Shown in pieces: positions 29,434-38,697 of a stretch of DNA of 64,000 nt. Made by a program: the position numbers and the translations under genes. Positions within the stretch are counted from its first letter, which is position 1. Each line of letters starts with the position of its first letter. A model generated the notes under the pieces. The model saw nothing but the letters and a program-made list of their open reading frames with translations, did not search any database and was not told the origin of the DNA. Source of the stretch: an unicellular cyanobacterium SU2 (GTDB lineage Bacteria; Cyanobacteriota; Cyanobacteriia; Cyanobacteriales; Microcystaceae); contig NEED01000014.1 in assembly GCA_002110465.1 (NCBI GenBank), positions 1 to 64,000 of the forward strand, given 5' to 3'.

Positions 29434-29578
29434 GGCTATAATGACTTGATTTATTTTATTTGATACTTGTATCTTTTATGGTAACATTCAAAACATTGGA
29501 GCCAGAAAAATTATTATTTATTTTTAACTTTTATCAATCAGTACATCAATTAATAACTAGGTGATAATTTAATCTAAT

Positions 29579-30274
29579 TTAAATAATTAGATCAGTCATT
29601 CTATTGATGACCCCTGACTCTTTTTCTCCTATGTTTCTCTCTAATAAAAATGCGGGTATTCCTAGACTTTTAGCTCCTTCATAATCCTCTTTTCTACTAT
29701 CTCCAATGTGCCAAGCTTGTGCGGGTTCGCAGTCATAAATTTCTAAAGCCATGGTAAAAATTTTACTATCCGGTTTAGCGGCTCCAGTCATTGAAGAGAT
29801 TGTAATACTACTAAAAAAATTGCTTAATCCTAATAAATCGAGAACTTCATAAATACGACTATCAAAATTAGAAATAATACCTAATTCTATCTCCAGAGTC
29901 TGCCAATAATTAAGAAAGGGGAAAACATCATCATAGATAAACCAAGGTTTTGCTGTTGCAAAGTAATGATAAAGTTCGGTGAAAAAAGTCTCAAAATCAG
30001 TAAACTGTTGTAACAGTCCTTCTTGAGAAAAAGTTTGGTGAGCAATAGTTTTCCACCACTGATATTCTAAGTCAGGAATAACCAGGGGATCAAGGTCAGG
30101 GAAAGCCAAGGGAGGAGCCGATTTAAAACATTGATAAAAAGCCGTATTTAAAGATTCAGGAGAACTTATCACCCCCATTTGAGAAGCGATCGCACTATAA
30201 ATTTCTCCCACACTTCCTTGAACTCCAAACAATGTACCTACTGCATCTAAAAAAATTACTTTAGGAGGTTTCAT
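29579..30274 (-). CDS. HAD-family hydrolase (HDHD3-like)
   Basis: The 231-residue haloacid dehalogenase superfamily member has motif I as FLDAVGTLFG (nucleophile Asp near residue 10). The usual second acid (DxD) is replaced by Val, as in the HDHD3-like/DREG-2 group. Motif II is the Ser in GIISNFDSR, motif III the Lys in AKPDSKIF, and motif IV GDSRKEDYEGA. It has a helical cap. The missing general acid makes a normal phosphatase role less certain. It is a single gene. Confidence 0.88.
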   Translation of the reverse strand: MKPPKVIFLDAVGTLFGVQGSVGEIYSAIASQMGVISSPESLNTAFYQCFKSAPPLAFPDLDPLVIPDLEYQWWKTIAHQTFSQEGLLQQFTDFETFFTELYHYFATAKPWFIYDDVFPFLNYWQTLEIELGIISNFDSRIYEVLDLLGLSNFFSSITISSMTGAAKPDSKIFTMALEIYDCEPAQAWHIGDSRKEDYEGAKSLGIPAFLLERNIGEKESGVINRMTDLII

Positions 30275-30516
30275 ATTGACAATTGATGGTGATCTAACTC
30301 TAAATAATTAAGAAGATTAAACTCTGTAACCGTTAACTCTAAGATTGATGATTAAATTGTAGCTCAGCAATTTACCCATAATTTACTTTTTAGTGATAAA
30401 CATTAATATATTAACCTATTTCTTTGTTAAGAAAATAACGGAACAAATCCTAAAAAATTGCGTCTTTTCAGACAAATCCCCTCTAAAATAAAAGGTTGAA
30501 ATAAACTATTAATACC

Positions 30517-30978
30517 ATGCAACGTCCAATTATTGCCATTCTAACCCTATTAAGCCCTCTGCTTTTGGGAACAACTGCCAAAGCCGCTAATCCTAGCCAC
30601 GTAGAACAATTGCTCACCACTAGAGAATGCGCCGGATGTGACTTATCAGGGGCTGATCTCAGTGCGGCTCATCTGATTGGGGCTGACTTAAGAGATGCTA
30701 ATCTAGAAGGCGCGAATCTAATCGAAGCTAATCTAGAAGGGGCTGATTTAACGGGAGCCAATTTATCAGGGGCAAATCTCACAGCAGCTTTAGTTACCAA
30801 TGCTAGTCTTAATGATAGCAACCTTAACGGAGTAAATTTTACCAAGGCAATGGTCTATGATGCAGATGTTAGCGGAGCATCAATGATCGCTCTAACCTTG
30901 GATGAAGCACAAATTTTCAATACAGGAATTGCTGTTGGAGGTGAGTCTCCCGTTAATTACAAAATTAATGAAGAATAA
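30517..30978 (+). CDS. Exported pentapeptide-repeat protein
   Basis: The 153-residue protein begins with a signal peptide (residues 1-23, ending TAKAA). About 15 A(D/N)LXX repeats follow (residues ~40-120, e.g. GADLRDANLEGANLIEAN), which fold as a right-handed quadrilateral beta-helix. A Cys pair CAGC precedes them (residues ~38-41). Such proteins are numerous in cyanobacteria, often in the periplasm or thylakoid lumen, and are mostly of unknown role. Confidence 0.92.
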   Translation: MQRPIIAILTLLSPLLLGTTAKAANPSHVEQLLTTRECAGCDLSGADLSAAHLIGADLRDANLEGANLIEANLEGADLTGANLSGANLTAALVTNASLNDSNLNGVNFTKAMVYDADVSGASMIALTLDEAQIFNTGIAVGGESPVNYKINEE

Positions 30979-31031
30979 TTTTGGTTGATGTTCTTACTCC
31001 TCCACTCCTATCTCACGAATAATAGCGATCG

Positions 31032-31053
31032 CCCTCGAAGCCGTCTTTGAGGG
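31032..31053 (+). terminator. Terminator after the pentapeptide-repeat gene
   Basis: A 9-base stem with one G-T pair (CCCTCGAAG / CTTTGAGGG), a CCGT loop and a following T-rich stretch (TTTGATTGTT) lies 54 bases after the stop codon. This fits an intrinsic terminator. Confidence 0.7.
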
Positions 31054-31072
31054 TTTGATTGTTATAAAAAAA

Positions 31073-31100
31073 CTGCATATTTTCGGCGAGTCAATTCTAA
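31073..31100 (+). repeat. Leader element, copy 1
   Basis: This 28-base unit starts CTGCATATTTTCGGCGAGTC. It matches copy 2 at 25 of 28 positions. It lies about 145 bases before a probable remnant reading frame (31217), farther than in the other copies. Confidence 0.75.
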
Positions 31101-31639
31101 GAGTAAATATAGTGCTTCTCTAACTCATAAGGTTAAGGTAAATATTTAGCTTTTACCTATTATCTAATTAACCTCATAGGTGCTATATAAAACAACCACT
31201 ATCTCTTGAAAAAACTCATGTTTCAAGTCAATTTTCTTAACTCGGTGATTTCTTTATTGACTCAAGCAATTAAACTTCAAGTAAACTTCAAGCTGAAAAT
31301 ACTAACACTTCTCAAGTGAGTTTCACTGTTACTTTAGACAACCAGTCCATGATTCGATTCATAGAAAGAAGAATAAAACCATACTTAACCTCTTGTCATC
31401 AATCTTTCATCGCTACTAAAAACATATAACAACTTTTTTGACAATTACAGATTTTGATTAAGTTGAATCTAACCAAAAATAGAACGCAATTAAACTAACT
31501 AGAAGAAGTAAAAATAAATCACTTTCTTTTGGTTTCATCTTGCCAAAAAAGTCAAGTTAAGAGGTGGTTATCATATTAATCACCTTTAAGGTAGTTAACA
31601 GCTACCTTTTTTATTTCCCGAAAATCTTTTCCAGAAAAA

Positions 31640-31667
31640 CTGCATATTTTCTGCAAGTCAAATCTAA
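31640..31667 (+). repeat. Leader element, copy 2 (upstream of the RTX gene)
   Basis: This unit starts CTGCATATTTTCTGCAAGTC and ends AAATCTAA. It lies 77 bases (start to start) upstream of the RTX gene. The conserved outer words are TGCATA and TCAAATCTA. Confidence 0.75.
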
Positions 31668-31716
31668 GGGGAAACAGAACACAAAAATTAAATCTATTAA
31701 AGAGGAGTTAAGAACA

Positions 31717-32262
31717 ATGTCTTGGTTTACAGATATTTTCGGCAGTGGTACATATCATGTTCCCGATACTGATGACTATATAAAAAAAGGGAGTGGCAAC
31801 GATACCGTTAACGGTTATGGAGGAAATGATACTTTAATTGGTGGTTCAGGAAATGATAAGCTCTATGGTGGCAGTGGCAATGATATTCTCTATGGGTCCA
31901 ATCCTTCTAGTTGGAATTCTGGATATGGTGAATATGACGAACTGACTGGAGGGAGTGGTGCAGATACATTTGTTCTTGGTGATTCCTGGGAGTCTTACTA
32001 CACAGCCCCTTCTGGTTCTTCGGCTTGGGACCAAATCAATTCTGGTTATGCAGTAATCAAAGATTTTGATTGGACAGAAGGTGACAAAGTAAGGCTTCAT
32101 GGTAATTCAAGTGACTATACCATTGATAAGGCAGGATCTTATTCTTTTGGAAACAGTAGCCAAGCTGATACTTTTATCATGTATAAAGGAGAGACTATCG
32201 CCGTATTACAAGATGTATCAGGCAGTGATTTTATTATGGGTTATGATGCCGTTTTTGTCTAA
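31717..32262 (+). CDS. Small RTX calcium-binding protein
   Basis: The 181-residue protein has about five GGxGxDxLx-type nonapeptides (residues ~27-75, e.g. [19 protein letters not shown]), then a beta-rich C-terminal part (GADTFVLGD ... [14 protein letters not shown] ... AVFV) of the serralysin C-terminal/type I secretion type. There is no N-terminal signal, consistent with ABC-type I secretion. The ATG at 31717 has a strong GAGGAG ribosome-binding site; the longer frame to 31564 covers the leader element. Its role is unknown; Ca2+ would fold it after export. Confidence 0.85.
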   Translation: MSWFTDIFGSGTYHVPDTDDYIKKGSGNDTVNGYGGNDTLIGGSGNDKLYGGSGNDILYGSNPSSWNSGYGEYDELTGGSGADTFVLGDSWESYYTAPSGSSAWDQINSGYAVIKDFDWTEGDKVRLHGNSSDYTIDKAGSYSFGNSSQADTFIMYKGETIAVLQDVSGSDFIMGYDAVFV

Positions 32263-32413
32263 ACTGACTTGGAATCATAATATTTTATGTCCTTAACTTA
32301 TGGCAAAAATAGCCCGTCAAGTTTTATCTAATGTGTTTGTCAACTAAAGATGTGAACAGGAGAGAAGTAAAATTCTCTCTTTTTTTCGATTGCTCTTAAA
32401 ATTAGCACTTCAT

Positions 32414-32440
32414 CTGCATAAAATTAGCAACTCAAATCTA
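32414..32440 (+). repeat. Leader element, copy 3 (upstream of the CxPFGC gene)
   Basis: The unit starts CTGCATAAAATTAGCAACTC and ends AAATCTA. It shares the outer words with copies 1, 2 and 4 and lies 83 bases (start to start) before the next gene. Confidence 0.75.
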
Positions 32441-32496
32441 TTAATTAACAACAAGCACAACATGAATATCAACTTTATTTGAATATAGAAACAAAA

Positions 32497-32895
32497 ATGA
32501 AAACTAACACCAGAAACAAATTAAAAGGTTTAATGTCAAGTTTTATCTTAATTGGCTCTACCGTATCTGTAATGACTTATAGTTTACCAGCCCAAGCTAA
32601 CTGTAATCCTTTTGGTTGCTCTTCTACCAATATTCCCTGTAACCCCTTTGGTTGTCCAAATCCAGGTGCCGGTGCTTGTACTCCTTTTGGTTGCCCTCCT
32701 TCTCCTCCACAACCGCCATCGAGTAACAATACTACTCCTAGTACAGTTTTCGTGGTATCCCCCGATGCTAACAATGGGAACCAAATGGGCAATAGACCAC
32801 AAAATTCTGATTTTCAATTCTGTGTCAATACCATGATTCAAGACAATCACTCTGCTCGTTATGCCATTAGAAAATGTAAAGAGTACCTTAAGTAA
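32497..32895 (+). CDS. Small exported Cys-rich protein with CxPFGC repeats
   Basis: The 132-residue protein has a signal peptide (residues 1-34, ending PAQA). Three units of the motif C(N/T)PFGC follow (CNPFGCSS, CNPFGCPN, CTPFGCPP), then a Pro-rich stretch (PPSPPQPPSS) and a C-terminal region with two more Cys (FQFCVNTMIQ ... RKCKEYLK). Six Cys in paired spacing suggest disulfides or metal binding outside the cytoplasm. I do not recognise the family. The ATG at 32497 is preferred to the TTG at 32479. Confidence 0.75.
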   Translation: MKTNTRNKLKGLMSSFILIGSTVSVMTYSLPAQANCNPFGCSSTNIPCNPFGCPNPGAGACTPFGCPPSPPQPPSSNNTTPSTVFVVSPDANNGNQMGNRPQNSDFQFCVNTMIQDNHSARYAIRKCKEYLK

Positions 32896-32913
32896 ATTAA
32901 TTTTTTACTCGGA

Positions 32914-32940
32914 GTGCATAAAAATTGCCAGTCAAATCTA
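32914..32940 (+). repeat. Leader element, copy 4 (upstream of the Asn/Gly-rich gene)
   Basis: The unit starts GTGCATAAAAATTGCCAGTC and ends AAATCTA. Copies 3 and 4 also share the following bases (TTAxTTAACAA), so similarity extends to about 38 bases. It lies 69 bases before the next start codon. Confidence 0.75.
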
Positions 32941-32982
32941 TTAGTTAACAATAACAAACATTTACAAAAAAAGAGAAAATCA

Positions 32983-33339
32983 ATGATGAAATTCAACTTA
33001 TCTCACCGTCTTCTCGCTCTTGCTATCACCATTTCTACTGGTACTGCTTTCTGCCCTGAAATCAAAGCTCAAAACATCGATGTTTTCAACAATAGATGGG
33101 GATGGAATCAAGGACAACAATATAATAACGGATCTAATCGTGGTGGTTGGAATCAAAGTCATGATGGTTATAATACCAATATTATCAACTACGATAACAA
33201 TAGGAGAACTCACCAATGGGGGGGTGGAAATTCCCAATTTCAATATCATCAATCTGGTAATTGCCAAACTGGTAATTGTTCCCACTCTAGTTCCTACAAC
33301 ACTAATTCTAGTCACCGTTCACGTACTTCTACTAGATAA
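32983..33339 (+). CDS. Small exported Asn/Gly/Ser/His-rich protein
   Basis: The 118-residue protein has a signal peptide (residues 1-31, ending IKAQ). The mature part is of low complexity, rich in Asn, Gly, Ser, His, Gln and Trp (NRWGWNQGQQYNNGSNRGGW), with a central Cys pair CQTGNC. It looks like a disordered extracellular or cell-envelope protein. No family is recognised. It follows the CxPFGC gene and shares the upstream leader element, so the two are probably regulated alike. Confidence 0.72.
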   Translation: MMKFNLSHRLLALAITISTGTAFCPEIKAQNIDVFNNRWGWNQGQQYNNGSNRGGWNQSHDGYNTNIINYDNNRRTHQWGGGNSQFQYHQSGNCQTGNCSHSSSYNTNSSHRSRTSTR

Positions 33340-33364
33340 TAGTTAATTAAGCAAACTTGTTACC

Positions 33365-36300
33365 CTAAGAAAAAGTATTTTGCGTAAAATGCCAATGCTT
33401 ATTTAAAGAAGATTTTGACTGTTTTTTGAGTAATAAATAACTACAGGGAACGAAATATAAAGCGAGTAAGGTTGCCCCAAAAATCCCACCCGCGATCGCC
33501 ACGGCTAAAGGTGGCCAAAATCCACCCCCTCCTAACAATAAGGGAACAAACCCAATCATGGTGGTTAACGTGGTGGTTAACACATGACGAGTTGAATGTA
33601 ATACAACGTCTCGAATGGCACGGCGATCGCCTAATTTTGCAGCAGGATCTTCTTTAATTGCGGTTAAAACGACGATAGAATCATTAATCGCCACACCGAC
33701 TAAACCAATTGACCCAATAATCGCCATAAAGCCAAAAGGATAGCCAAATAGCCATAACGCAAACAACCCTAACCCTATTGAAAATATCCCCACAACCCCA
33801 ATAATTCCTGCTAAGCGAAATGATCCTAGGGATAATACTAGGGTTGCAACCATGATAATAATTAACCCTCCAACTAAGGAAAGTAACCCCCCAACTGCAT
33901 TATTTCTTTCGGCTGCTTCTCCGCCAATTTCTAGGGTATAGCCACTAGGTAAAGTAAAATTGCTTTTTTCTAAACGCTTTTGAAACTCTGACAAAACTTG
34001 AGACGGTAATACTCCCGTTTCTACAAACCCTTGAACCGTATTCACTCGTTTTCCATTGCGTCGGGTAATTTGATTGATTTCGGGTAATAGGGTGACATTC
34101 CCTACAGAAGTTAAAGGAATTGATTGGTTATTGGCGGTTAAATCAAGGGAACGAATATTATCTAAGTTTCCCCGTTGTGAGGAGTTAACCCTAACTCTGA
34201 CGGGTAATTCTTCAGAAGATTCAAGGATTGTTCCCCCTGTAATACCTTCTAGAGTTGAATTCAATTGATTAGCAATACTTGCATTATTTAACTGGGTTAA
34301 ACGGCTTTTTTCTTCATCTATCTGTAACCCTAACTTAGCTAAATTCTCACTGAGACTATCACGGGTATGGGTAATGTGGGAAACTTGGCTCAATTCTTGC
34401 CTCAGTTTTTGACCTAAATCGCTTAAAATATCGAGATTTGAACCATAAACACGAACTTCAACCGGTGCATCAACCGGGGGACCTTGTTCGAGGGAACGCA
34501 CTAAAACCCTAGCATTGGGGTAAACTTGGTCAAGTTCAGTTTGTAGAATGGGAATTAACGTCTTAGAAAACTCTGGAGATTTCGTTTCTACTAAAGCTTG
34601 AGCATAATTAGACTCATTTTTCCGATTTTCAATCAGATTGTAGTAAAATTTAGGCGCACTACGACCAATAAACCAATGGACATTTTCCACTCCTTGATGC
34701 TTTAAAATTAGCTGACGCGCTTGCAAAACTTGTCTGCGGGTTTGACTGAGGGGAGTTGACGCGGGAAATTCTAATTCTAGATTAAATTGATCCCGATCCG
34801 CAGGGGGAAAAAACTGTTCTTGTAAAGTCCCTGCTTGGATAAAACCCATTAAAGGTAAGAAACTAGCCAATAAAATACCAAGAATGGGATATTTAAACAG
34901 TTGATGCAAACTCCAGCGATATTTGCGGGTTAACCATCGCCAAGAAAATCCTTGATTAAACCAACGCAAAGGTAAAAAAGAAGAGGGACGGGAATTAGTT
35001 GGGGTAAAATAGGCGGTAATGGCAGGAAGAATCGTCAAAGAGATTAAAAAAGAGAAAATTAAGGCAATAATCACATTAATGCCAATTGATCCCACAAATT
35101 CCCCCGTAGGACCTGATAATAATGCAATGGGTAAAAACGCGCAGACAGTGGTTAAGGTTGAAGCAAGTAAGGGAATAGAAAGATAATTTACCGTCTGTTT
35201 GATGGCTTTAGCGGGATTTAAACCCTGTTTTAGGCGATTTTGCACTTCATCTACTACCACAATTGCATTATCGATTAATAATCCCAATGCAACGATTAAT
35301 CCGGTGATGGACATTTGATGGAGAGGAATTCCTAACCATTGCATCCCTGTAAACACCATCAACCCGGATAAGGGTAAGGCTATCCCCACAATTAAAGCAG
35401 ATCGCCACCCCATCATAAATAGGGTTACGCCAAATACGCATCCTGCACCGAGTAAAAGGTTTAAAATTAAACTTGTGAGGCGATTTTCGACGTAAGGGGT
35501 TTGATCAAAGATAATATTTACTCTTAACCCCCTAGGAAGGGTTTCTCGAAACTGATCTAAGGTTTGATAAACTTGTTGGGACCATTGATCGATGCGTTGA
35601 TTAGATCGCACTGATAATGCTATGGCGATCGCCGGATGTCCATTGATAATGGCTATATCTGAGGGGGGTTGTTGAATTCCTTTGCTGACTAAGGCAATAT
35701 CCCCCACACGGGTAATTTGACTAGATAGGGAAGATTGTAGGGGAATTTGTTTAATTCTTTCTAAACTGTCTAATTCTGTATTAACTTCTAGCAATAAATC
35801 ATTGTCTGAATTCCTGAGTTGTCCTGATGATACTTTAGCATCACTTTGTTGAATGGTTTGAGCAACTTGTTGGGGGGTTAACCCTAAACTGGATAAAGTA
35901 ATTGGGTTAATTTCGACTACAATCTCTTCATCGGGTTCTCCATGCAATTCTACGTCTTCTGTCCCCGAAATTGACCGTAATTCATCCTCTAACATTTCCG
36001 CACGACGACGCAATACGGCATAATTAGGATCATTATCCTGTTCCCAGGTTACTCCAATTAACATCGCATAAGCTTTGAGTTTAGCTTCCTCAAATTCGGG
36101 TTCAGTTGCATCTAAAGGAAGGTTAACCCTAGCATCATTGACTTTATCTCGAATTTGAGACCAAATTGGCTCAACTTCGCTAATTTCGTCCTGTAATTCA
36201 ATGGTGATTAGGGAAAGACCAGATTGAGAAACGGATTCTAAAATTTTAATTTCTTCAATTTCTTGTAATTTATCTTCTAATTTCTCAGTTATTAAGGATT

Positions 36301-36472
36301 CTACCCGTTCAGCATTTGATCCTGGCCAAAAGGTGGTTATAGTTGCAACTCGTGATATCAATTCGGGATCTTCCATTCGGGGGAGTAATTGGAAGGAAGA
36401 TAACCCTAAAAAGAAAATCAGAATAATAGTGAGAATTAATAACCGTAAATTACGATAAAATAGATTAGCCAT
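33365..36472 (-). CDS. RND efflux permease (AcrB/HAE/HME family)
   Basis: The 1035-residue inner-membrane pump has the two repeats of six membrane helices and large periplasmic loops of RND transporters. The transmembrane helix 4 region (GLLIDNAIVVVDEVQNRLKQG) includes the conserved Asp, and helix 10-11 shows GVAINDSIVVLTAI. Its adaptor is encoded at 38698, but two restriction-modification genes lie between them. It pumps drugs, metals or lipids by proton exchange; the substrate is not shown. A heptad repeat lies just upstream of the start codon. Confidence 0.95.
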   Translation of the reverse strand: MANLFYRNLRLLILTIILIFFLGLSSFQLLPRMEDPELISRVATITTFWPGSNAERVESLITEKLEDKLQEIEEIKILESVSQSGLSLITIELQDEISEVEPIWSQIRDKVNDARVNLPLDATEPEFEEAKLKAYAMLIGVTWEQDNDPNYAVLRRRAEMLEDELRSISGTEDVELHGEPDEEIVVEINPITLSSLGLTPQQVAQTIQQSDAKVSSGQLRNSDNDLLLEVNTELDSLERIKQIPLQSSLSSQITRVGDIALVSKGIQQPPSDIAIINGHPAIAIALSVRSNQRIDQWSQQVYQTLDQFRETLPRGLRVNIIFDQTPYVENRLTSLILNLLLGAGCVFGVTLFMMGWRSALIVGIALPLSGLMVFTGMQWLGIPLHQMSITGLIVALGLLIDNAIVVVDEVQNRLKQGLNPAKAIKQTVNYLSIPLLASTLTTVCAFLPIALLSGPTGEFVGSIGINVIIALIFSFLISLTILPAITAYFTPTNSRPSSFLPLRWFNQGFSWRWLTRKYRWSLHQLFKYPILGILLASFLPLMGFIQAGTLQEQFFPPADRDQFNLELEFPASTPLSQTRRQVLQARQLILKHQGVENVHWFIGRSAPKFYYNLIENRKNESNYAQALVETKSPEFSKTLIPILQTELDQVYPNARVLVRSLEQGPPVDAPVEVRVYGSNLDILSDLGQKLRQELSQVSHITHTRDSLSENLAKLGLQIDEEKSRLTQLNNASIANQLNSTLEGITGGTILESSEELPVRVRVNSSQRGNLDNIRSLDLTANNQSIPLTSVGNVTLLPEINQITRRNGKRVNTVQGFVETGVLPSQVLSEFQKRLEKSNFTLPSGYTLEIGGEAAERNNAVGGLLSLVGGLIIIMVATLVLSLGSFRLAGIIGVVGIFSIGLGLFALWLFGYPFGFMAIIGSIGLVGVAINDSIVVLTAIKEDPAAKLGDRRAIRDVVLHSTRHVLTTTLTTMIGFVPLLLGGGGFWPPLAVAIAGGIFGATLLALYFVPCSYLLLKKQSKSSLNKHWHFTQNTFS

Positions 36473-36477
36473 GATCT

Positions 36478-36512
36478 AGTTAATAGTTAATAGTTGATAG
36501 TTGGTAGTTAAT
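36478..36512. repeat. Heptad tandem repeat (AGTTAAT)5
   Basis: Five 7-base units (AGTTAAT, AGTTAAT, AGTTGAT, AGTTGGT, AGTTAAT) lie 5 bases before the RND permease start. They leave no recognisable ribosome-binding site there. Confidence 0.85.
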
Positions 36513-36553
36513 TAATAAGACTTTAAAAAAATAGAGATTTTGGAAAAAATATA

Positions 36554-37534
36554 TTAATCTAAATCATTGATATCATCATCAGTTAACCAATATTTATCTC
36601 CATTGAAATGAATCATATGAGTGGGATTATCTGCTAACCAAGCATGGGTTTCCCAAGTAATTCTCTTTAAAGCTTTTTTTAATCCTTGAAAATTTTCAAA
36701 AGCATTAACGAATGAAAGTCTAGCAGTACAGCCTTTAAATAGATTAAGCAACCGATCTCGTCTTTCAACATTAATTTCTCCTCCTGTTTTTACCGCTTCA
36801 ATAATTGCCAAAACATTTTTGTTGCTTCGATATAAAATAACATCTGGCATTTCAATACTATTTAATAAAAGATCAGTATCAACATTAAGGGTTTGTAATA
36901 AATCAGTTTCAAATATAGCATTATAACGATTTTCAGCATCTCCAATATAAAGAACTTTATCAAACTTATATTGACGTGCAAAGACAGTGACAATATTAAC
37001 AATTAGGGGATTTTGTCCGCCTGGTGATAAAGTTTTTTCTTGTCCATCTAGTAACTTCATGGTAAGTCTAGAATTTTTTTGCTGAGCAGCATATCTTTCT
37101 TTTAATGTCAAATATTGTTCTTTAAATTTATCTAAATAAGTTTGGTATTTCTCTGTACCAAATAAGTGAATAATTTCTAGAATTTCAGGGTTAATTTGAT
37201 AACAATAATGTCTACTATTTTTACTTCGTTTTGGATTATCAGGATTAGGAGTAGCAAGATAAGCATCTACTAAAACTCCTACACACTCATCTCGAATTGT
37301 TTCACGAGTGTTTGGTTTAAAATCTGCCCATCCTAAGCGTTTAATTTCTTCCATTATTGGTGTTATTCCCCATAATTTATTAGAAGCTTTTGACCAACTT
37401 ATTTCAGGAGTCATTCCTAATAATGTCAGAAAAACATAGACTTGAGTATTCCCTAACATTTTTTCAGTTAATCCCAAATCTTTAATAATTTTACGGGCTT
37501 CTTCCATTAACTTCTCTAAAGATTTTTTAACCAT
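36554..37534 (-). CDS. BsuBI/PstI-family restriction endonuclease
   Basis: The 326-residue protein fits the BsuBI/PstI family: an N-terminal helical DNA-binding domain, then a PD-(D/E)XK-like core with GDAENRYNAIFE, MPDVILYRSNKNVLAIIEAVKTGG (residues ~228-252) and the near-invariant C-terminal segment WETHAWLADNPTHMIHFNGDKY (residues ~290-312). Members cut CTGCAG-like sites; the exact site here is unknown. It starts 21 bases after the methyltransferase stop and has an AAGGAA ribosome-binding site. The protein is full length. Confidence 0.9.
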   Translation of the reverse strand: MVKKSLEKLMEEARKIIKDLGLTEKMLGNTQVYVFLTLLGMTPEISWSKASNKLWGITPIMEEIKRLGWADFKPNTRETIRDECVGVLVDAYLATPNPDNPKRSKNSRHYCYQINPEILEIIHLFGTEKYQTYLDKFKEQYLTLKERYAAQQKNSRLTMKLLDGQEKTLSPGGQNPLIVNIVTVFARQYKFDKVLYIGDAENRYNAIFETDLLQTLNVDTDLLLNSIEMPDVILYRSNKNVLAIIEAVKTGGEINVERRDRLLNLFKGCTARLSFVNAFENFQGLKKALKRITWETHAWLADNPTHMIHFNGDKYWLTDDDINDLD

Positions 37535-37555
37535 TAATGATAGTTCCTTAAGTTT

Positions 37556-38668
37556 TTAAAAAAGTTCAAGTTGTTGATATTTTATTTTTGATATAAAAGC
37601 TGCATTTTTAGATCTAATTTGTGATAAAGAATAACGGAAATTCGATTGAATATAATCTTTACAACTTTTTGCTAAATGATATGATAATATAGGAGGAACA
37701 GCATTTCCTATTTGATTAAAAATTGATTGTTCACTTCCTAAAAAAATAAACCAATCAGGAAAACTTTGTAGTCTGGCTGCTTCACGAATTGTTAAACGAC
37801 GACGACGGCCATCGGGTAATTTGATTCGGTGCATATCTCCTGTTGCACCTGCTAAATTTCGACAAGTTAAGGTTCTAGCTGGTTTATGCAAATGAAGATC
37901 TCGCGGTGTTTTACATTGAGAAGCTTTTTCATATTTTGCAATGTAATTATCCATACTTGTAGTTAAAAATTTAGCATTTTCAGGAATATTAAATACCATT
38001 TGTTCTAAGGCTTCACCTGCTGTTATTGTCTTAGATAATTTAGTAGGAAAATTAAATTTACCTCGATGTCCAACAATAAAAACCCTTTCTCGATTTTGAG
38101 GGGTTTCATAATTAACTGCATTCAAGATTTGAATTTCAACTAAATAATCAAGATGACGAATCATTGAAATAACTTCTTCTAAATACCATTTATTTCGATA
38201 AAACAATCCTCTAACATTTTCAATCAGAATTAAATCTGGTTTGCATTTTTCTATAGCAGCAATAAAAATTGGAAACCCATCTCTTTTATCTTTTAATCCG
38301 TTTTGCTTTCCACCTACACTAAAGGGTTGACAAGGAGGACCTCCAATTAAAATTTTACAGGAAGGTAGCTTAGTCTCTACAGAAAGATTAATCTCTGAAC
38401 AATTACCGATTAAATTGTGAGAATATGAAGCGCAAGCATCGTGATTAATTTCCCATCCATGAGTTAAAAATCCTTGTGCTTCAAACCCTAAACTTAAACC
38501 ACCACATCCAGCAAATAAATCAATCACTTGGGGGAGAGAAGAATTAATTTTTGGTTTAAGTAACTCATTAATTCTTGTCATATAAGTTAATGTATTTTTT
38601 GAATTTATATTTTGTCTATTTTCTGAACTTATCATTTTGGAATTAATAGAAATTACTATTTTAATCAT
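37556..38668 (-). CDS. C5-cytosine DNA methyltransferase
   Basis: The 370-residue protein has the ordered C5-methyltransferase motifs: I DLFAGCGGLSLGFE (residues ~49-62), IV GGPPCQPFSVGG with the catalytic Cys (~108-119), VI ENVRG (~149-153), VIII QNRERVFIVGH (~190-200), IX RRLTIREAARLQSFP, and X IGNAVPP. It should protect the target of the adjacent restriction enzyme. The family partner of BsuBI/PstI-type enzymes is normally an N6-adenine methyltransferase, so the pairing is unusual. A later start at Met30 or so is possible. Confidence 0.93.
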   Translation of the reverse strand: MIKIVISINSKMISSENRQNINSKNTLTYMTRINELLKPKINSSLPQVIDLFAGCGGLSLGFEAQGFLTHGWEINHDACASYSHNLIGNCSEINLSVETKLPSCKILIGGPPCQPFSVGGKQNGLKDKRDGFPIFIAAIEKCKPDLILIENVRGLFYRNKWYLEEVISMIRHLDYLVEIQILNAVNYETPQNRERVFIVGHRGKFNFPTKLSKTITAGEALEQMVFNIPENAKFLTTSMDNYIAKYEKASQCKTPRDLHLHKPARTLTCRNLAGATGDMHRIKLPDGRRRRLTIREAARLQSFPDWFIFLGSEQSIFNQIGNAVPPILSYHLAKSCKDYIQSNFRYSLSQIRSKNAAFISKIKYQQLELF

Positions 38669-38697
38669 AAGGGAAAGCTTTCTAATAAGGTGATTAA

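Larger units (their letters stand above)
30979..31716. other. Long gap between the pentapeptide protein and the RTX gene
   Basis: The gap holds a terminator-like hairpin (31032), leader element copies at 31073 and 31640, and between them a short frame starting at 31217 (MFQVNFLNSVISLLTQAIK) that ends early. A second frame overlapping it (ENTNTSQVSFTVTLDNQ) suggests a frameshifted remnant. No intact gene is visible. Confidence 0.55.

Noticed and set aside
32577-33346. Several overlapping open frames on both strands in the small exported protein cluster
   Set aside because: They lack ribosome-binding sites and signal peptides and overlap the two frames with clear signal peptides.
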